Notes under the pieces: generated by a model | What the model was told of the DNA's origin: nothing | The model's input: the letters and a program-made list of their open reading frames with translations, nothing else | The model's database searches: none | DNA from: Agrococcus sp. SGAir0287 | GTDB taxonomy: Bacteria > Actinomycetota > Actinomycetes > Actinomycetales > Microbacteriaceae | NCBI RefSeq assembly: GCF_005484985.1 | Contig: NZ_CP027942.1 | Coordinates: 806,001-870,000, forward strand | Reading direction: 5' to 3' | Length of the DNA stretch: 64,000 bases | Program-made: the position numbers and the translations under genes | In this document: in pieces, positions 1 through 8,679 of the stretch | Layout: the number at the start of each line of letters is the position of its first letter | How positions within the stretch are numbered: position 1 is the first letter of the stretch

Positions 1-1106
1 CTCTGCAGGACGTGTCGTTCCAGATCCCGAAGGGCTCGACGTTCGGCCTGCTCGGTCGCAACGGCTCGGGCAAGTCGACCCTGCTCAAGGTGATGGCGCG
101 CATCCTCAACCCCGACTCGGGCTCGATCGCGATGGACGGTCGCGTCGCGGCGATGCTCGAGGTCGGGTCGGGCTTCCACCCCGAGCTCTCCGGCCGCGAG
201 AACGTCTACCTCAACGGCGCGATCCTCGGGATGCGCAAGGAGGAGATCGACCGCAAGTTCGATCGGATCGTCGAGTTCTCGGGCGTCGGCGACTTCATCG
301 ACCAGCCCGTCAAGAACTACTCGAGCGGCATGTACGTTCGCCTGGGCTTCGCGGTGTCGATCCACGTCGAGCCCGACATCCTGCTCGTCGACGAGGTGCT
401 CGCCGTCGGCGACATGGACTTCCAGGAGAAGTGCCTCGAGAAGTTCGCCCAGTTCCGCGACGAGGGCCGCACGGTCGTCGTCGTCTCCCACGGACTCGAG
501 CAGATGCGCTCGTTCTGCGACCAGGCCGCCTGGCTCGACCACGGCGTCGTCCAGGACGTCGGTCCCGCGCGTCGCATCGTCGACGAGTACGCGGACTCCA
601 GCCACGCGGCGAAGCCCGTGGACGGCGGTGGGACGCGCTTCGGCTCGGGCGAGATGCTCGTGGAGCGCATCGAGCTGCTCGCGGCGGACGGCGGCGACGC
701 CGGGGGCCTGCAGACGGGCGACGGCCTGCTCGTGCGCGTGCACTACCGCGCGCACGAGACCGTCGAGCGACCCGTCCTCGGCGTGTCGATCGGCACGCGC
801 GAGGGCATCCACGTGTGGGGGACGCACGGATTCGACGCCGGCTGGGTGCCGGAGCGCATCGAGCCTGGCACCGGCACGATCGACGTGCACGTGTCGGGGC
901 TGCCGCTGCTGCCGGGCATGTACGACGTCTCGACGGTCGTGCAGGACTTCCGTCGCACCGTCATCTACGACGCGTTCCAGCGCGGGGCGTCGTTCACGCT
1001 GCAGCGCGGCGAGCGCGACAACGCCGGCGGCATCGTGGCGCTCGACGCCACCTTCGGCGGCCTCGAGCCCGAGCAGCCGCTCGTGCCCCTCTCGCGGCTG
1101 CGCTGA
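1..1106 (+). CDS. ABC exporter ATPase, Wzt/TagH type (5' partial)
   Basis: ATP-binding subunit of an ABC-2 type exporter for a lipid-linked polysaccharide or teichoic acid, working at the inner face of the membrane. The window opens inside the gene: the frame is open from base 3, and counting from the GTG at 12 the Walker A motif GRNGSGKST falls at residues 15-23, so the true N-terminus lies upstream. The signature YSSGMYVRL and Walker B ILLVDEV follow, with the H-loop in VVSHG. The last ~160 residues form a separate C-terminal domain like the cargo-recognition domain of Wzt proteins. The permease partner should lie just outside the window. Family is clear; the exported polymer is not. Confidence 0.88.
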   Translation, partial: LQDVSFQIPKGSTFGLLGRNGSGKSTLLKVMARILNPDSGSIAMDGRVAAMLEVGSGFHPELSGRENVYLNGAILGMRKEEIDRKFDRIVEFSGVGDFIDQPVKNYSSGMYVRLGFAVSIHVEPDILLVDEVLAVGDMDFQEKCLEKFAQFRDEGRTVVVVSHGLEQMRSFCDQAAWLDHGVVQDVGPARRIVDEYADSSHAAKPVDGGGTRFGSGEMLVERIELLAADGGDAGGLQTGDGLLVRVHYRAHETVERPVLGVSIGTREGIHVWGTHGFDAGWVPERIEPGTGTIDVHVSGLPLLPGMYDVSTVVQDFRRTVIYDAFQRGASFTLQRGERDNAGGIVALDATFGGLEPEQPLVPLSRLR

Positions 1107-1195
1107 CCTTCAGCGGCGCCGGCATCGGCGTCCCGCGCGGGCTGCGTGGGACGCCCATCCGGCGCGCCCTTCCCAGCCTGCGTACCCCTGTCGCA

Positions 1196-1201
1196 TAGCA
1201 T
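1196..1201 (+). promoter_or_regulatory. -10 box TAGCAT for the large secreted protein
   Basis: TAGCAT lies 31 nt before the ATG at 1233 and fits the TANNNT form seen at many starts in this window. No convincing -35 hexamer was found. A purine-rich GGAGGGAGGGG tract at 1218-1228 serves as ribosome binding site. Confidence 0.4.
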
Positions 1202-1232
1202 CGGGTCACAGTCTCAGGAGGGAGGGGCTCCC

Positions 1233-4217
1233 ATGCGCCGCTCCAGCACGCGATCCGCGCTCGTCGCGATCGCCGCCCTCGCGAGCGTCGTGGGCATGCT
1301 CCAGCCCGGCACCGCGACATCCGCCCAGGCGCTCCCCTCGGTCGCGAAGCCCGTCGCGGCGCAGGCGCAGGCGCTCCCCGCCGCCGAGCCCGTCGCGGCG
1401 CAGGCGCAGGCGCTCCCCGCCGCCGAGCCCGCCGCGGTCGCGAGCGTCGATGCCGCCGCCGCGCAGGTCGACGCCCCGGCGTCGGCCGAGCAGCAGGCGC
1501 CCGCCGCTGCCATCGCGCCGCTGCCCGCAGCGGCGGACTGGCGCAACTTCAACGCCGGCAACATCATCTCCGACGCCAACTTCTACGCGGGCGGCACGAT
1601 GAGCGCCCAGCAGGTGCAGTCGTTCATCGAGAGCCGCAACTCGTCGTGCACGAGCGGCTACACCTGCCTGTACCAGTACTGGCAGGCGACGCCGACGATG
1701 GCCGGCAACGCCTACTGCCAGCCCATCGGGGGCTCCGGCGGCATGTCGGCCGCGCAGATCATCGCCGCGGTCGGCGCCGCCTGCAACATCTCGCAGCGCG
1801 CGCTCCTCGTCCTGCTCGAGAAGGAGCAGGGGCTCGTCACGAGCCGCGCGCCCGCACCCTGGCGCTACTCGAGCGCCACCGGCTTCGCCTGCCCGGACAC
1901 CGCGCCCTGCGACTCGAGCTTCGGCGGCTTCTTCTACCAGGTGTACTACGCCGCGCGGCAGTTCAACGTCTACAAGACCTTCCCGACGAGCTTCAATCAT
2001 CAGCCCGCGGCGTGGAACACGGTGCTCTACCACCCGAACAGCGCATGCGGCTCGAGCCGCATCTACGTCGCGAACTTCGCCACCGCGGGCCTGTACAACT
2101 ACACGCCGTACCAGCCGAACTCGGCCGCCCTCGCGAACCTCTACGGCACCGGCGACGCGTGCTCCGCGTACGGCAACCGCAACTTCTGGCGGCAGTGGAC
2201 CGACTGGTTCGGCGACCCCACGAGCGGCGCGAGCCTCATGCAGTCGTCGCAGGGCGGCGACGTCTTCCTCATCTCCGGGCAGACGCGCCACCGCTTCCGC
2301 AGCTACGACCTCTACCTGCAGTACCAGTCGCTCGGCCCCGTGCGCATCGTGAGCCTGCAGGAGATCGAGTCGTACGCGGACGGGCCGGACATCTCCCGTG
2401 CCGTGCAGGCGGCCGACGGCACCGCCTACTACGTCGACGACGGCAGGCTGCTGCGATTCCGCAGCTGCACGCAGGCGCAGGACTACGGCGCGGCGTGCGG
2501 CGGCCTGCCGCAGCTGACGTCGTCGCAGCTCGCGACGATGCGCGCGGGTCAGGAGTGGCTCAACCAGGTCGCGCGCACCCCGGACGGCGTCCAGTGGCTC
2601 GTCCAGGGCCAGCAGCGCCGCGAGATCGTCGACCTCTCCCTGCTGCCGCAGTACGGCATCCCTGCGCTCGCATCGAACCTCACCGCCTCCTCGGTGAGCG
2701 GCATGCGGCTCGGACCGCCCGTGCTCGGCCCCGGCGTGTACGCCACGGCGGCCGGCCAATGGGTGCGACTCATCACGGGCACCGGTGCCTGGGCGGTGTC
2801 GAGCGCGTCCGACGGGCTGCCGTTCACGCTCGCGGCACGCGACGTCACGGCCGCATCCCTCGCGCTCGTCGCCACGGGCAACGGCACGCTCCCGCTGCGG
2901 GTGCGCAACGGCTCCACGACCGCGATCCTCGCCGCGGACGGATGGCTGCGCGTCGATGCGGCGCAGATGGGCGGCACGAGCATGTTCACCGCGGTCGACG
3001 CCGCGACGCTCGAGGGCCTGCCGCAGACGTCGACGCCGACGCCGCCGTTCTTCCTGCGCGAGCGCGGCACGTCGACCACGACCTACCTCGTGTCCTCCGG
3101 CATCCTGCAGCCGATGGCGACGCAGGCGGACATCGACTGGGTCGTGCGGACGTACGGGGTCTCGTCGCGCGTGCACGTGGGCGCCGTCGGCGTGCTGCGG
3201 GACATGCCCATGGCAGCCCAGGTCGCCACGAGCCAGGTCGTGCGCACGGCGAGCGACCCCGTGTGGTACCTCGTCGACGAGGGGCGACGCTACGCGATCG
3301 CCGACTCCCGCATCCTCACGAGCCTCGGCCTGTCGACGAGCTCGACGCTCGTGTCGCCCGACGTCCTCGCCGCGCGCGGGCCCGTCGCGGGCACGCTGTC
3401 GTCGAACCTGATCTCCTGCGCCGGCACGACGTACTTCGCCTCCAACGGCTTCCGTCACGGCATCTCGGCCGCGGTCGCCGCCGAGTGGGGTCGCACGCCG
3501 CTGCCGCTCGCCGCCGCGACCTGCGCCCGCTCGACCCTCGTCGCCGGGGCGTTCGGGACGACGACGCTCGACGCGGCCGGCAACGCATTCCGCATCGACG
3601 GGGGCGGTCGCTACCTGCTGCAGGGCGCTGCGGCGCAGGCTGCGCGCGACGGCCTGGCCGTCTCGCGCGCCGACGCCGCGATGCTCGCGCAGCTGCCCGT
3701 GCGGGGCACGATCACGCAGGCCGCAGCCGCCGGCTCGTTCGTGCGGCTGCCGTCCGGGACGGTCGGGTACTACGACGGCACGACGATCCTGCCCTTCTCG
3801 ACGCCGGGCCTCGCGGTCGGCTTCGGCGGTGGCGCGCCCACGGCCATCGACGCGACGTTCGCGTCGCTCTCGACGACCGGCACGACCATCTCGACCCCTG
3901 CGGTCCGTTGCGGCACGACCGTCGGCTTCGCCGTCGGGGGTCGACTCATGCCCTACGCGTCCTCCGCGGTCGCCAGCGCCTGGAACGTGTCGCACACGAC
4001 GATCCCGTCCGCCCTCTGCTCGGTGCTGCCCGCCGGCTCCCCCGTCACCCAGTACGTCACGGTCTCCGGACGCACGTGGCTCGTCGAGGGCGGCACGAGC
4101 CGAGAGCTGCTGACGCAGCGCGCGATCGACCGCCTGGGCGCACCGCTCGTGGGCATCACGCCCGTCACGGGGGAGGTCGTGGGGCTGCTCCGCGCAGGGC
4201 AGCCGATCCCGCGCTGA
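1233..4217 (+). CDS. large secreted repeat protein (hemagglutinin-like annotation in actinobacteria)
   Basis: Predicted 994-residue secreted protein. The ATG at 1233 is chosen because of the strong purine-rich RBS just before it and the signal peptide that follows (MRRSSTRSALVAIAALASVV, Ala-X-Ala near residue 33). An Ala/Pro/Gln-rich linker carries two identical 13-residue tandem repeats. Residues ~100-330 hold a domain with many paired cysteines and the phrase FNAGNIISDANFYAGG, known to me from secreted actinobacterial proteins beside polysaccharide loci. The rest is a series of degenerate units of ~70-90 residues with a Y-V-D-x-G-x-R-(R/Y)-x-I core, for example YLVDEGRRYAI. No catalytic motif is visible. 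It probably acts at the cell surface; the function is unknown. Confidence 0.75.
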   Translation: MRRSSTRSALVAIAALASVVGMLQPGTATSAQALPSVAKPVAAQAQALPAAEPVAAQAQALPAAEPAAVASVDAAAAQVDAPASAEQQAPAAAIAPLPAAADWRNFNAGNIISDANFYAGGTMSAQQVQSFIESRNSSCTSGYTCLYQYWQATPTMAGNAYCQPIGGSGGMSAAQIIAAVGAACNISQRALLVLLEKEQGLVTSRAPAPWRYSSATGFACPDTAPCDSSFGGFFYQVYYAARQFNVYKTFPTSFNHQPAAWNTVLYHPNSACGSSRIYVANFATAGLYNYTPYQPNSAALANLYGTGDACSAYGNRNFWRQWTDWFGDPTSGASLMQSSQGGDVFLISGQTRHRFRSYDLYLQYQSLGPVRIVSLQEIESYADGPDISRAVQAADGTAYYVDDGRLLRFRSCTQAQDYGAACGGLPQLTSSQLATMRAGQEWLNQVARTPDGVQWLVQGQQRREIVDLSLLPQYGIPALASNLTASSVSGMRLGPPVLGPGVYATAAGQWVRLITGTGAWAVSSASDGLPFTLAARDVTAASLALVATGNGTLPLRVRNGSTTAILAADGWLRVDAAQMGGTSMFTAVDAATLEGLPQTSTPTPPFFLRERGTSTTTYLVSSGILQPMATQADIDWVVRTYGVSSRVHVGAVGVLRDMPMAAQVATSQVVRTASDPVWYLVDEGRRYAIADSRILTSLGLSTSSTLVSPDVLAARGPVAGTLSSNLISCAGTTYFASNGFRHGISAAVAAEWGRTPLPLAAATCARSTLVAGAFGTTTLDAAGNAFRIDGGGRYLLQGAAAQAARDGLAVSRADAAMLAQLPVRGTITQAAAAGSFVRLPSGTVGYYDGTTILPFSTPGLAVGFGGGAPTAIDATFASLSTTGTTISTPAVRCGTTVGFAVGGRLMPYASSAVASAWNVSHTTIPSALCSVLPAGSPVTQYVTVSGRTWLVEGGTSRELLTQRAIDRLGAPLVGITPVTGEVVGLLRAGQPIPR
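1350..1427 (+). repeat. two identical 39-bp tandem repeats in the secreted protein
   Basis: The units 1350-1388 and 1389-1427 are identical at every base, including third codon positions, and encode PVAAQAQALPAAE twice in frame. Exact identity suggests a recent duplication; copy number could vary by slippage without breaking the frame. They sit in the linker right after the signal peptide. Confidence 0.85.
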
Positions 4218-4236
4218 CGGCGCTCGCGCGTCGGCG

Positions 4237-4262
4237 CCCTCGCGGGCTCGGCGTCGCGAGGG
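4237..4262. terminator. hairpin between convergent genes
   Basis: CCCTCGCG (4237-4244) and CGCGAGGG (4255-4262) form a perfect 8-bp stem with a 10-nt loop. It lies between the stop of the secreted protein and the stop of the minus-strand epimerase gene, so it could end both transcripts. There is no T-run. Confidence 0.55.
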
Positions 4263-4265
4263 TGG

Positions 4266-5132
4266 TCAGCGCGCTGCGTGCGCCGCCATGATGCGACGGA
4301 TGAGCGTCGCGTCGCCCCACACGCCGGGGGAGTCGTACGGGCGATCGGGGAAGGCGCCGTACTCGAGCTCGATGTCGAGGTCGTGCTCCGCGATGTAGCC
4401 CGTCACGCGCGACGCGAGCGACTCGGGCTCGCCGGTGCAGCAGTTGATGACGCCGTCGATCTCCGACTGCTCCGAGACCGCGGCGATCTGCCTGCCGAGC
4501 TCGTCGACCGGGATGAAGTCGTAGAGCGTCCTGCCGGTCGTGAAGGGGAACGTGCGCTTGCCCTCCGCGGCCGCGGCGAGCAGCTTCGCGAAGATCGACT
4601 GGCCGCCCTCGTCGTCGCCGTAGATGTAGTAGCAGCGCAGCCACGAGACCGAGAGGTCGTCGCGACCGGCGAGCGCCGCGAGCGTCCAGCGGCGCAGCGC
4701 ATCCTTCGCGATGCCGTAGAGGGTCGTGGGGTTCGTCGGGGTGTCCGCGTCGATCGCGCCCTCGACGTAGCCGATCTCGTGCATGGTGCCGAGCACGGCG
4801 AGCCGGTCGAGGCTCGGCCAGTCGGCGACCTGCGTGAGGAGGCGCACGTGCGACGAGAGCAGCTCCATGTGCGACGGAGCCGCGTGCCGGAAGCCGTCCT
4901 GCCACGCGAGGTGGATGAGGGCCGTCGGGCCGGTCTCGCCGAGCCGGGCGACGCCCGCCTCGTCGCCGAGCACGTCGAGCTCGAGGCGCGTGGCCCGCTC
5001 GTCCACCTGGGCGCTCGAGCCGGGACGGACGACCGCGGTCACGGCCACGCCGTCGTCGAGCAGCGCCCGCACGACGTGCCGTCCGACGTAGCCTCCGGCA
5101 CCCGTGACGACCGTGCGCTCCGCGTTCGACAT
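4266..5132 (-). CDS. NAD-dependent epimerase/dehydratase (extended SDR)
   Basis: 288-residue nucleotide-sugar-type epimerase or reductase of the extended short-chain dehydrogenase family. The Rossmann motif TGAGGYVG is at residues 10-17. The catalytic YxxxK is YGIAK at 139-143, with a Thr near 116 in the usual Ser/Thr position. A plausible substrate is a dTDP-, CDP- or UDP-linked sugar for surface polysaccharide, judged from the neighbouring polymerase-like and glycosyltransferase genes, but the exact reaction cannot be read from sequence. It is transcribed in the same direction as the two membrane proteins that start upstream of it, with a 54-bp gap. Confidence 0.8.
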   Translation of the reverse strand: MSNAERTVVTGAGGYVGRHVVRALLDDGVAVTAVVRPGSSAQVDERATRLELDVLGDEAGVARLGETGPTALIHLAWQDGFRHAAPSHMELLSSHVRLLTQVADWPSLDRLAVLGTMHEIGYVEGAIDADTPTNPTTLYGIAKDALRRWTLAALAGRDDLSVSWLRCYYIYGDDEGGQSIFAKLLAAAAEGKRTFPFTTGRTLYDFIPVDELGRQIAAVSEQSEIDGVINCCTGEPESLASRVTGYIAEHDLDIELEYGAFPDRPYDSPGVWGDATLIRRIMAAHAAR

Positions 5133-5186
5133 GCGACCTCCATCGTGGCTCGGCCACGAGCCTACCGGGGTCGCGCGGTGCGCTCG

Positions 5187-6467
5187 TCAGCCCGCGGGCG
5201 GGCGCACGTCGAGCGCCGAGCGCCATGTGATCTGGTGCGACGCCTTCACCGCGCACACGACGACGAGCAGCCAGCCGAGCTCGAAGAGCATGATGCTCGT
5301 GGCGAAGCCGGATGCGACCATGACGGCGAGCACGACCGCTGGCCACACGTAGACGACCGACCGCTTGCGCGACGCGAGCAGCCACGACCGGCCGGTGGCG
5401 GCGGCGAGCGCGAGCAGGAAGATCGCGAAGCCCAGCGCCCCGACCTGCACGAGCGCGTCGATGTAGGCGCTCGACGCGTCCACGACCTGGCGCGACTGCA
5501 CGTTGGCGATCTCGGAGTAGGGCGCGACGTCGAGGTTCCACCTGCCGACGAATCCGCGCCCCTCGAGCCACTGCGACTGCACCCGCTGCAGGGCGAGGAC
5601 CTGCCGCCACACGTCGATGCGGTACAGGGCCTCCGTGGTGCCCCCCAGCAGGTCGACGAGCGGCCAGCGAGCCGCGTAGACGACGACGCCGACCGCGACG
5701 CCGACGAGCGCGACGGCGACCTGGCGGCTCGTGCGCAGGGCGGGCTGCGCGGCTCGGATGAATGCGAGCGCGCCGTAGGCTGCGACGGCGACGAGCGCGA
5801 GGACGAGCGCCGTCGACGAGCGGCTGAGGAGCAGCGCCGCGACGGCTCCGGCGACCCACGCGAGCCCCGGCCACAGCGGCATCGACCGCATCCGCAGCTC
5901 GACGACGAACGTCACGAGCGCGAGCACGGCGACGATGCCCATGAGCTCGGCGCGCCCCATGAGGCCCTGCACGGGGCCGAGGCGGATGAGGTTGCCGTGC
6001 ACGCCGAGGCCCGGCAGCGGCATGTCGAGCACGATGCCGAGCAGCATCTCGATGACGAACGAGCCCAGCAGGACGAGCCGCAGGACGCCGCCGAACGCGC
6101 GCACGATCTGCGAGATGTCCCGCGTGAGCGCGACGTAGGCGCCGAGCAGGCCGAAGGCGACGAGCTCGAGCACGCCGAGCGCCGCCGCGCCGGTGTAGCG
6201 GGACCAGACGATCGACAGCGCTGCGTACGCCACGAAGGCCGCGAGCGTGATCGGCACGTAGCGCACCTCGAGCTCGAGCCGCATCGACCACAGCGAGCCT
6301 GCGGCGAGGACGACGAGCACGGCGAGGACGCCGGCGAGGCCCGCCCAGCCCGACAGCCGCACGATGAGGGGCGCGAGCACCGCGACCCCGATCGACGTCG
6401 CCGTGAGCGCCTGGATGAAGCGCGCCTGACCCAGCAGGTGGTCGGCGACCTCGAGGAAGCGGCTCAC
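5187..6467 (-). CDS. O-antigen ligase/polymerase-like membrane protein
   Basis: 426-residue polytopic protein with about ten hydrophobic segments and a long central extracytoplasmic loop (around LLGGTTEALYRIDVWRQVLAL), the shape of Wzy/WaaL-type O-antigen ligases. The start is set at GTG 6467 because GTGA overlaps the TGA stop of the upstream homologue (6464-6467), indicating translational coupling. The open frame continues far upstream without a plausible membrane-protein N-terminus. It likely polymerises or ligates a surface glycan made with the nearby epimerase and exporter. The acceptor and glycan are unknown. Confidence 0.75.
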   Translation of the reverse strand: MSRFLEVADHLLGQARFIQALTATSIGVAVLAPLIVRLSGWAGLAGVLAVLVVLAAGSLWSMRLELEVRYVPITLAAFVAYAALSIVWSRYTGAAALGVLELVAFGLLGAYVALTRDISQIVRAFGGVLRLVLLGSFVIEMLLGIVLDMPLPGLGVHGNLIRLGPVQGLMGRAELMGIVAVLALVTFVVELRMRSMPLWPGLAWVAGAVAALLLSRSSTALVLALVAVAAYGALAFIRAAQPALRTSRQVAVALVGVAVGVVVYAARWPLVDLLGGTTEALYRIDVWRQVLALQRVQSQWLEGRGFVGRWNLDVAPYSEIANVQSRQVVDASSAYIDALVQVGALGFAIFLLALAAATGRSWLLASRKRSVVYVWPAVVLAVMVASGFATSIMLFELGWLLVVVCAVKASHQITWRSALDVRPPAG

Positions 6468-7741
6468 GCGGCGACCGCCCGGGAGCGGCTGCGCGCCGGC
6501 AGCAGCCAGGCGAACGCGACGAGGAGGGCGAAGCCGAGCTCGATGAGGGGCCGCGACTCCGCGAGCCCCTGCGCGAGGAGCGCGACGAGCACGAGCAGCG
6601 GCGCCGCCCGCAGGCCCGCGTCGCCCGCGGACGCGTCGCGGAGCCAGCGCACGGCTCCGACGAGCGTCGTCGCCTGCAGGGCGAGCCAGGCGAGGAGGCC
6701 GACGACGCCGATCTGCATGAGCACGTCGAGCACGACGGAGTGCGCCTGCAGGTACACGACGCCGTCGTGCACCGCGAGGTCGTCGTACGGCGCGGCGAAC
6801 GGTGGCCAGTAGCCCACCCATCCCGTGCCCACGACGGGGCTGCGCAGCCACTCGGCGACGACGGCGGCCCAGATGTCGGTCCGGCCCGTCAGGTCGCCGT
6901 CGCGACCGACGAGCCCGAGCAGCACGTCGCGCAGGACGAGGACGCTCGCGACCGCGGCGACGGCGAGCGCGCCGACGGCGACGAGCGTCCAGCGGAAGGC
7001 GCGCATGGGGAGCCGTCGCCAGGCGACGACGAGCGCGGCGACGACGGCGACGACGCCGAGCGCGGCGAGGACGGTCGCCGATCGCGTCAGCGCGAGCGTG
7101 ACGAGCGGCAGGGCCACCCATGCCGGCCACGCGCGCAGCCTGCGCGACGCGGCGAGGCAGCCGGCGAGCACGAGCGCGAGCAGCGCGAGCATCGCCAGCA
7201 GGTTGGCGTTGCCGACGATGCCCTGGATGCGGCCGCCCTCGAGCAGCAGGCCGCGCGACCATGCGAACGCGGCGGGCGAGTCGGGTCCGTAGGACTCGAC
7301 GCCGGGCATCGGCACGAGCGGGTACAGGCGACCGCCGACCAGCAGCGCGACGGCGAGCTCGAAGACGATCGAGACGACGAGGATGCCCTGGAGCACGGCA
7401 TGCGCCAGGCGCAGCAGGCGCTCGAGGTCGAGCTGCGCCAGCAGCACCCCTGCGATCGCGGTCGCGACCTGCAGCGTCGCCCCGAGCAGCGTCGCGAGCG
7501 GCGCGACCGCCCAGATCGCGGAGAGCAGCATGAGGGCGAGCAGCATCGCGAGCGCGACCGGCGTCGCGCGCAGTCGCGCGCGCGCTCGGACGAGGACGAC
7601 GACCGCGGCGACGAGCGTGAGCCCGCAGAGCACCGCCCAGCCGGCGTAGCCCACCGTGTAGCGCACGGCGTCGCCGGCGGCGAGGAGCGCGATCGCCCAG
7701 CCGGCCAGCAGCGATGCCGGCCGGGGAGTCATGCCGTCCAT
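6464..7741 (-). CDS. O-antigen ligase/polymerase-like membrane protein (paralogue)
   Basis: Second member of a tandem pair, 425 residues if begun at ATG 7741; ATG 7732, three codons later, is equally possible and neither has a clear Shine-Dalgarno. About ten to twelve membrane segments are visible, with a large loop (LLGLVGRDGDLTGRTDIW) and a following GTGWVGYWPPF stretch of the O-antigen ligase kind. It overlaps the next gene by 4 nt (GTGA). Having two such proteins side by side suggests one polymerises and one ligates, or that they handle two glycans; this is inference. The 5' end is divergent to the mannose-phosphate synthase gene. Confidence 0.75.
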   Translation of the reverse strand: MDGMTPRPASLLAGWAIALLAAGDAVRYTVGYAGWAVLCGLTLVAAVVVLVRARARLRATPVALAMLLALMLLSAIWAVAPLATLLGATLQVATAIAGVLLAQLDLERLLRLAHAVLQGILVVSIVFELAVALLVGGRLYPLVPMPGVESYGPDSPAAFAWSRGLLLEGGRIQGIVGNANLLAMLALLALVLAGCLAASRRLRAWPAWVALPLVTLALTRSATVLAALGVVAVVAALVVAWRRLPMRAFRWTLVAVGALAVAAVASVLVLRDVLLGLVGRDGDLTGRTDIWAAVVAEWLRSPVVGTGWVGYWPPFAAPYDDLAVHDGVVYLQAHSVVLDVLMQIGVVGLLAWLALQATTLVGAVRWLRDASAGDAGLRAAPLLVLVALLAQGLAESRPLIELGFALLVAFAWLLPARSRSRAVAA

Positions 7742-7871
7742 CGTCGCACGCGGGCGCGCGGCCATCCGGCAGGCGCTCCCGCTGCGAAGCACCATCCGGA
7801 CGCCTCCCGTTCATGTCCCACCGCATCGCATGTGCCATGATCGGGCGACCCGACGACCGAGAGGAGCGGGC

Positions 7872-8612
7872 GTGCCTGGCACCATCGTGCTCGTCCCGAC
7901 CTACGACGAGCGGGAGTCGCTCCCCGTGACGCTGCGCCGGCTGCTCGACGCGGTCCCGGACGTCCACGTGCTCGTGCTCGACGACGCGAGCCCGGACGGC
8001 ACGGGCGCGCTCGCCGATGCGATGGCCGCGGACGACGCGCGCATCGCCGTGCTGCACCGCCCCGGGAAGCAGGGGCTCGGCGCCGCCTACGTCGCGGGCT
8101 TCCACGAGGCGATCTCGCGCGGCTACGACGTCGTGGTCGAGATGGACGCCGATGGCTCGCACCCGCCCGAGACGCTGCCCGCCATGCTCCGCGAGGTCGA
8201 GGGCGGTGCGGACCTCTCCATCGGCTCGCGCTGGGTGCGCGGCGGCAGCGTCGTCGACTGGCCGATGCGCCGCGAGCTCCTGTCGCGCGGTGCGAACGTG
8301 TACGCGCGCCTCCTGCTGGGCATCCCCGTCCACGACGTCACCGCCGGGTTCCGGGCCTACCGCACGTCCCTGCTGCGCGAGCTCGATCTCGAGGCGATCG
8401 ACTCGCGCGGCTACGCCTTCCAGATCGAGATGACGATCGCGGCCTCCGACGTCGGTGCACGCATCGTCGAGGTGCCCATCGCCTTCGTCGAGCGCGCCGC
8501 AGGCGTCTCGAAGATGTCGGGCTCCATCGTGCTCGAGGCGCTCGTGAAGGTCACCGGGTGGGGCCTGGGCCGTCGGCTCGCCCGCGCTCGCAGGCGCTCC
8601 CGAGTGCTCTGA
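7872..8612 (+). CDS. ppm1: polyprenol monophosphomannose synthase (GT2)
   Basis: 246-residue GT-A glycosyltransferase that moves mannose from GDP-mannose to a polyprenyl phosphate at the cytoplasmic face of the membrane. The N-terminus VPTYDERESLP, then LDDASPDGTG and the metal-binding MDADGSHPPE, match the DPM1/Ppm1 family closely, as do IGSRWVRGG and the C-terminal PIAFVERAAGVSKMSG. It has no added acyltransferase domain. GTG 7872 is chosen because GAGAGGAG precedes it and the family N-terminus begins right there. It lies just upstream of a GT39-type mannosyltransferase that would use the lipid donor. The family also contains glucose-phosphate synthases, so the sugar is probable rather than certain. 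Confidence 0.85.
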   Translation: MPGTIVLVPTYDERESLPVTLRRLLDAVPDVHVLVLDDASPDGTGALADAMAADDARIAVLHRPGKQGLGAAYVAGFHEAISRGYDVVVEMDADGSHPPETLPAMLREVEGGADLSIGSRWVRGGSVVDWPMRRELLSRGANVYARLLLGIPVHDVTAGFRAYRTSLLRELDLEAIDSRGYAFQIEMTIAASDVGARIVEVPIAFVERAAGVSKMSGSIVLEALVKVTGWGLGRRLARARRRSRVL

Positions 8613-8631
8613 CCCGCGGACCCGCCCCGCG

Positions 8632-8637
8632 TAGCAT
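8632..8637 (+). promoter_or_regulatory. -10 box TAGCAT upstream of the GT39-like gene
   Basis: TAGCAT is 42 nt before the GTG at 8680, in the 67-nt gap after the mannose-phosphate synthase. GGGAGGAG at 8668-8675 is the RBS. Confidence 0.4.
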
Positions 8638-8679
8638 CGATGCGGCGCCCATCGCGAGGGTGGGGCCGGGAGGAGCGGC

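Noticed and set aside
1206..3995. Long open frame antisense to the secreted protein
   Set aside because: It is a shadow of GC-rich codon bias: Arg/Gly/Asp-rich with no domain, no signal and no RBS. The plus frame has a signal peptide, RBS and recognisable repeats.
4165..6291. Long minus-strand frame across the epimerase and O-antigen-ligase genes
   Set aside because: The translation is Arg/Ala low-complexity, while the alternative frame gives clear Rossmann and membrane segments.
7729..7749. Micro-ORF (VRRWTA) before the O-antigen-ligase-like gene, overlapping ATG 7732
   Set aside because: The junction is of the ATGA type, but the upstream 12 bases are pure G/C with no -10 box, so nothing supports leaderless initiation there.
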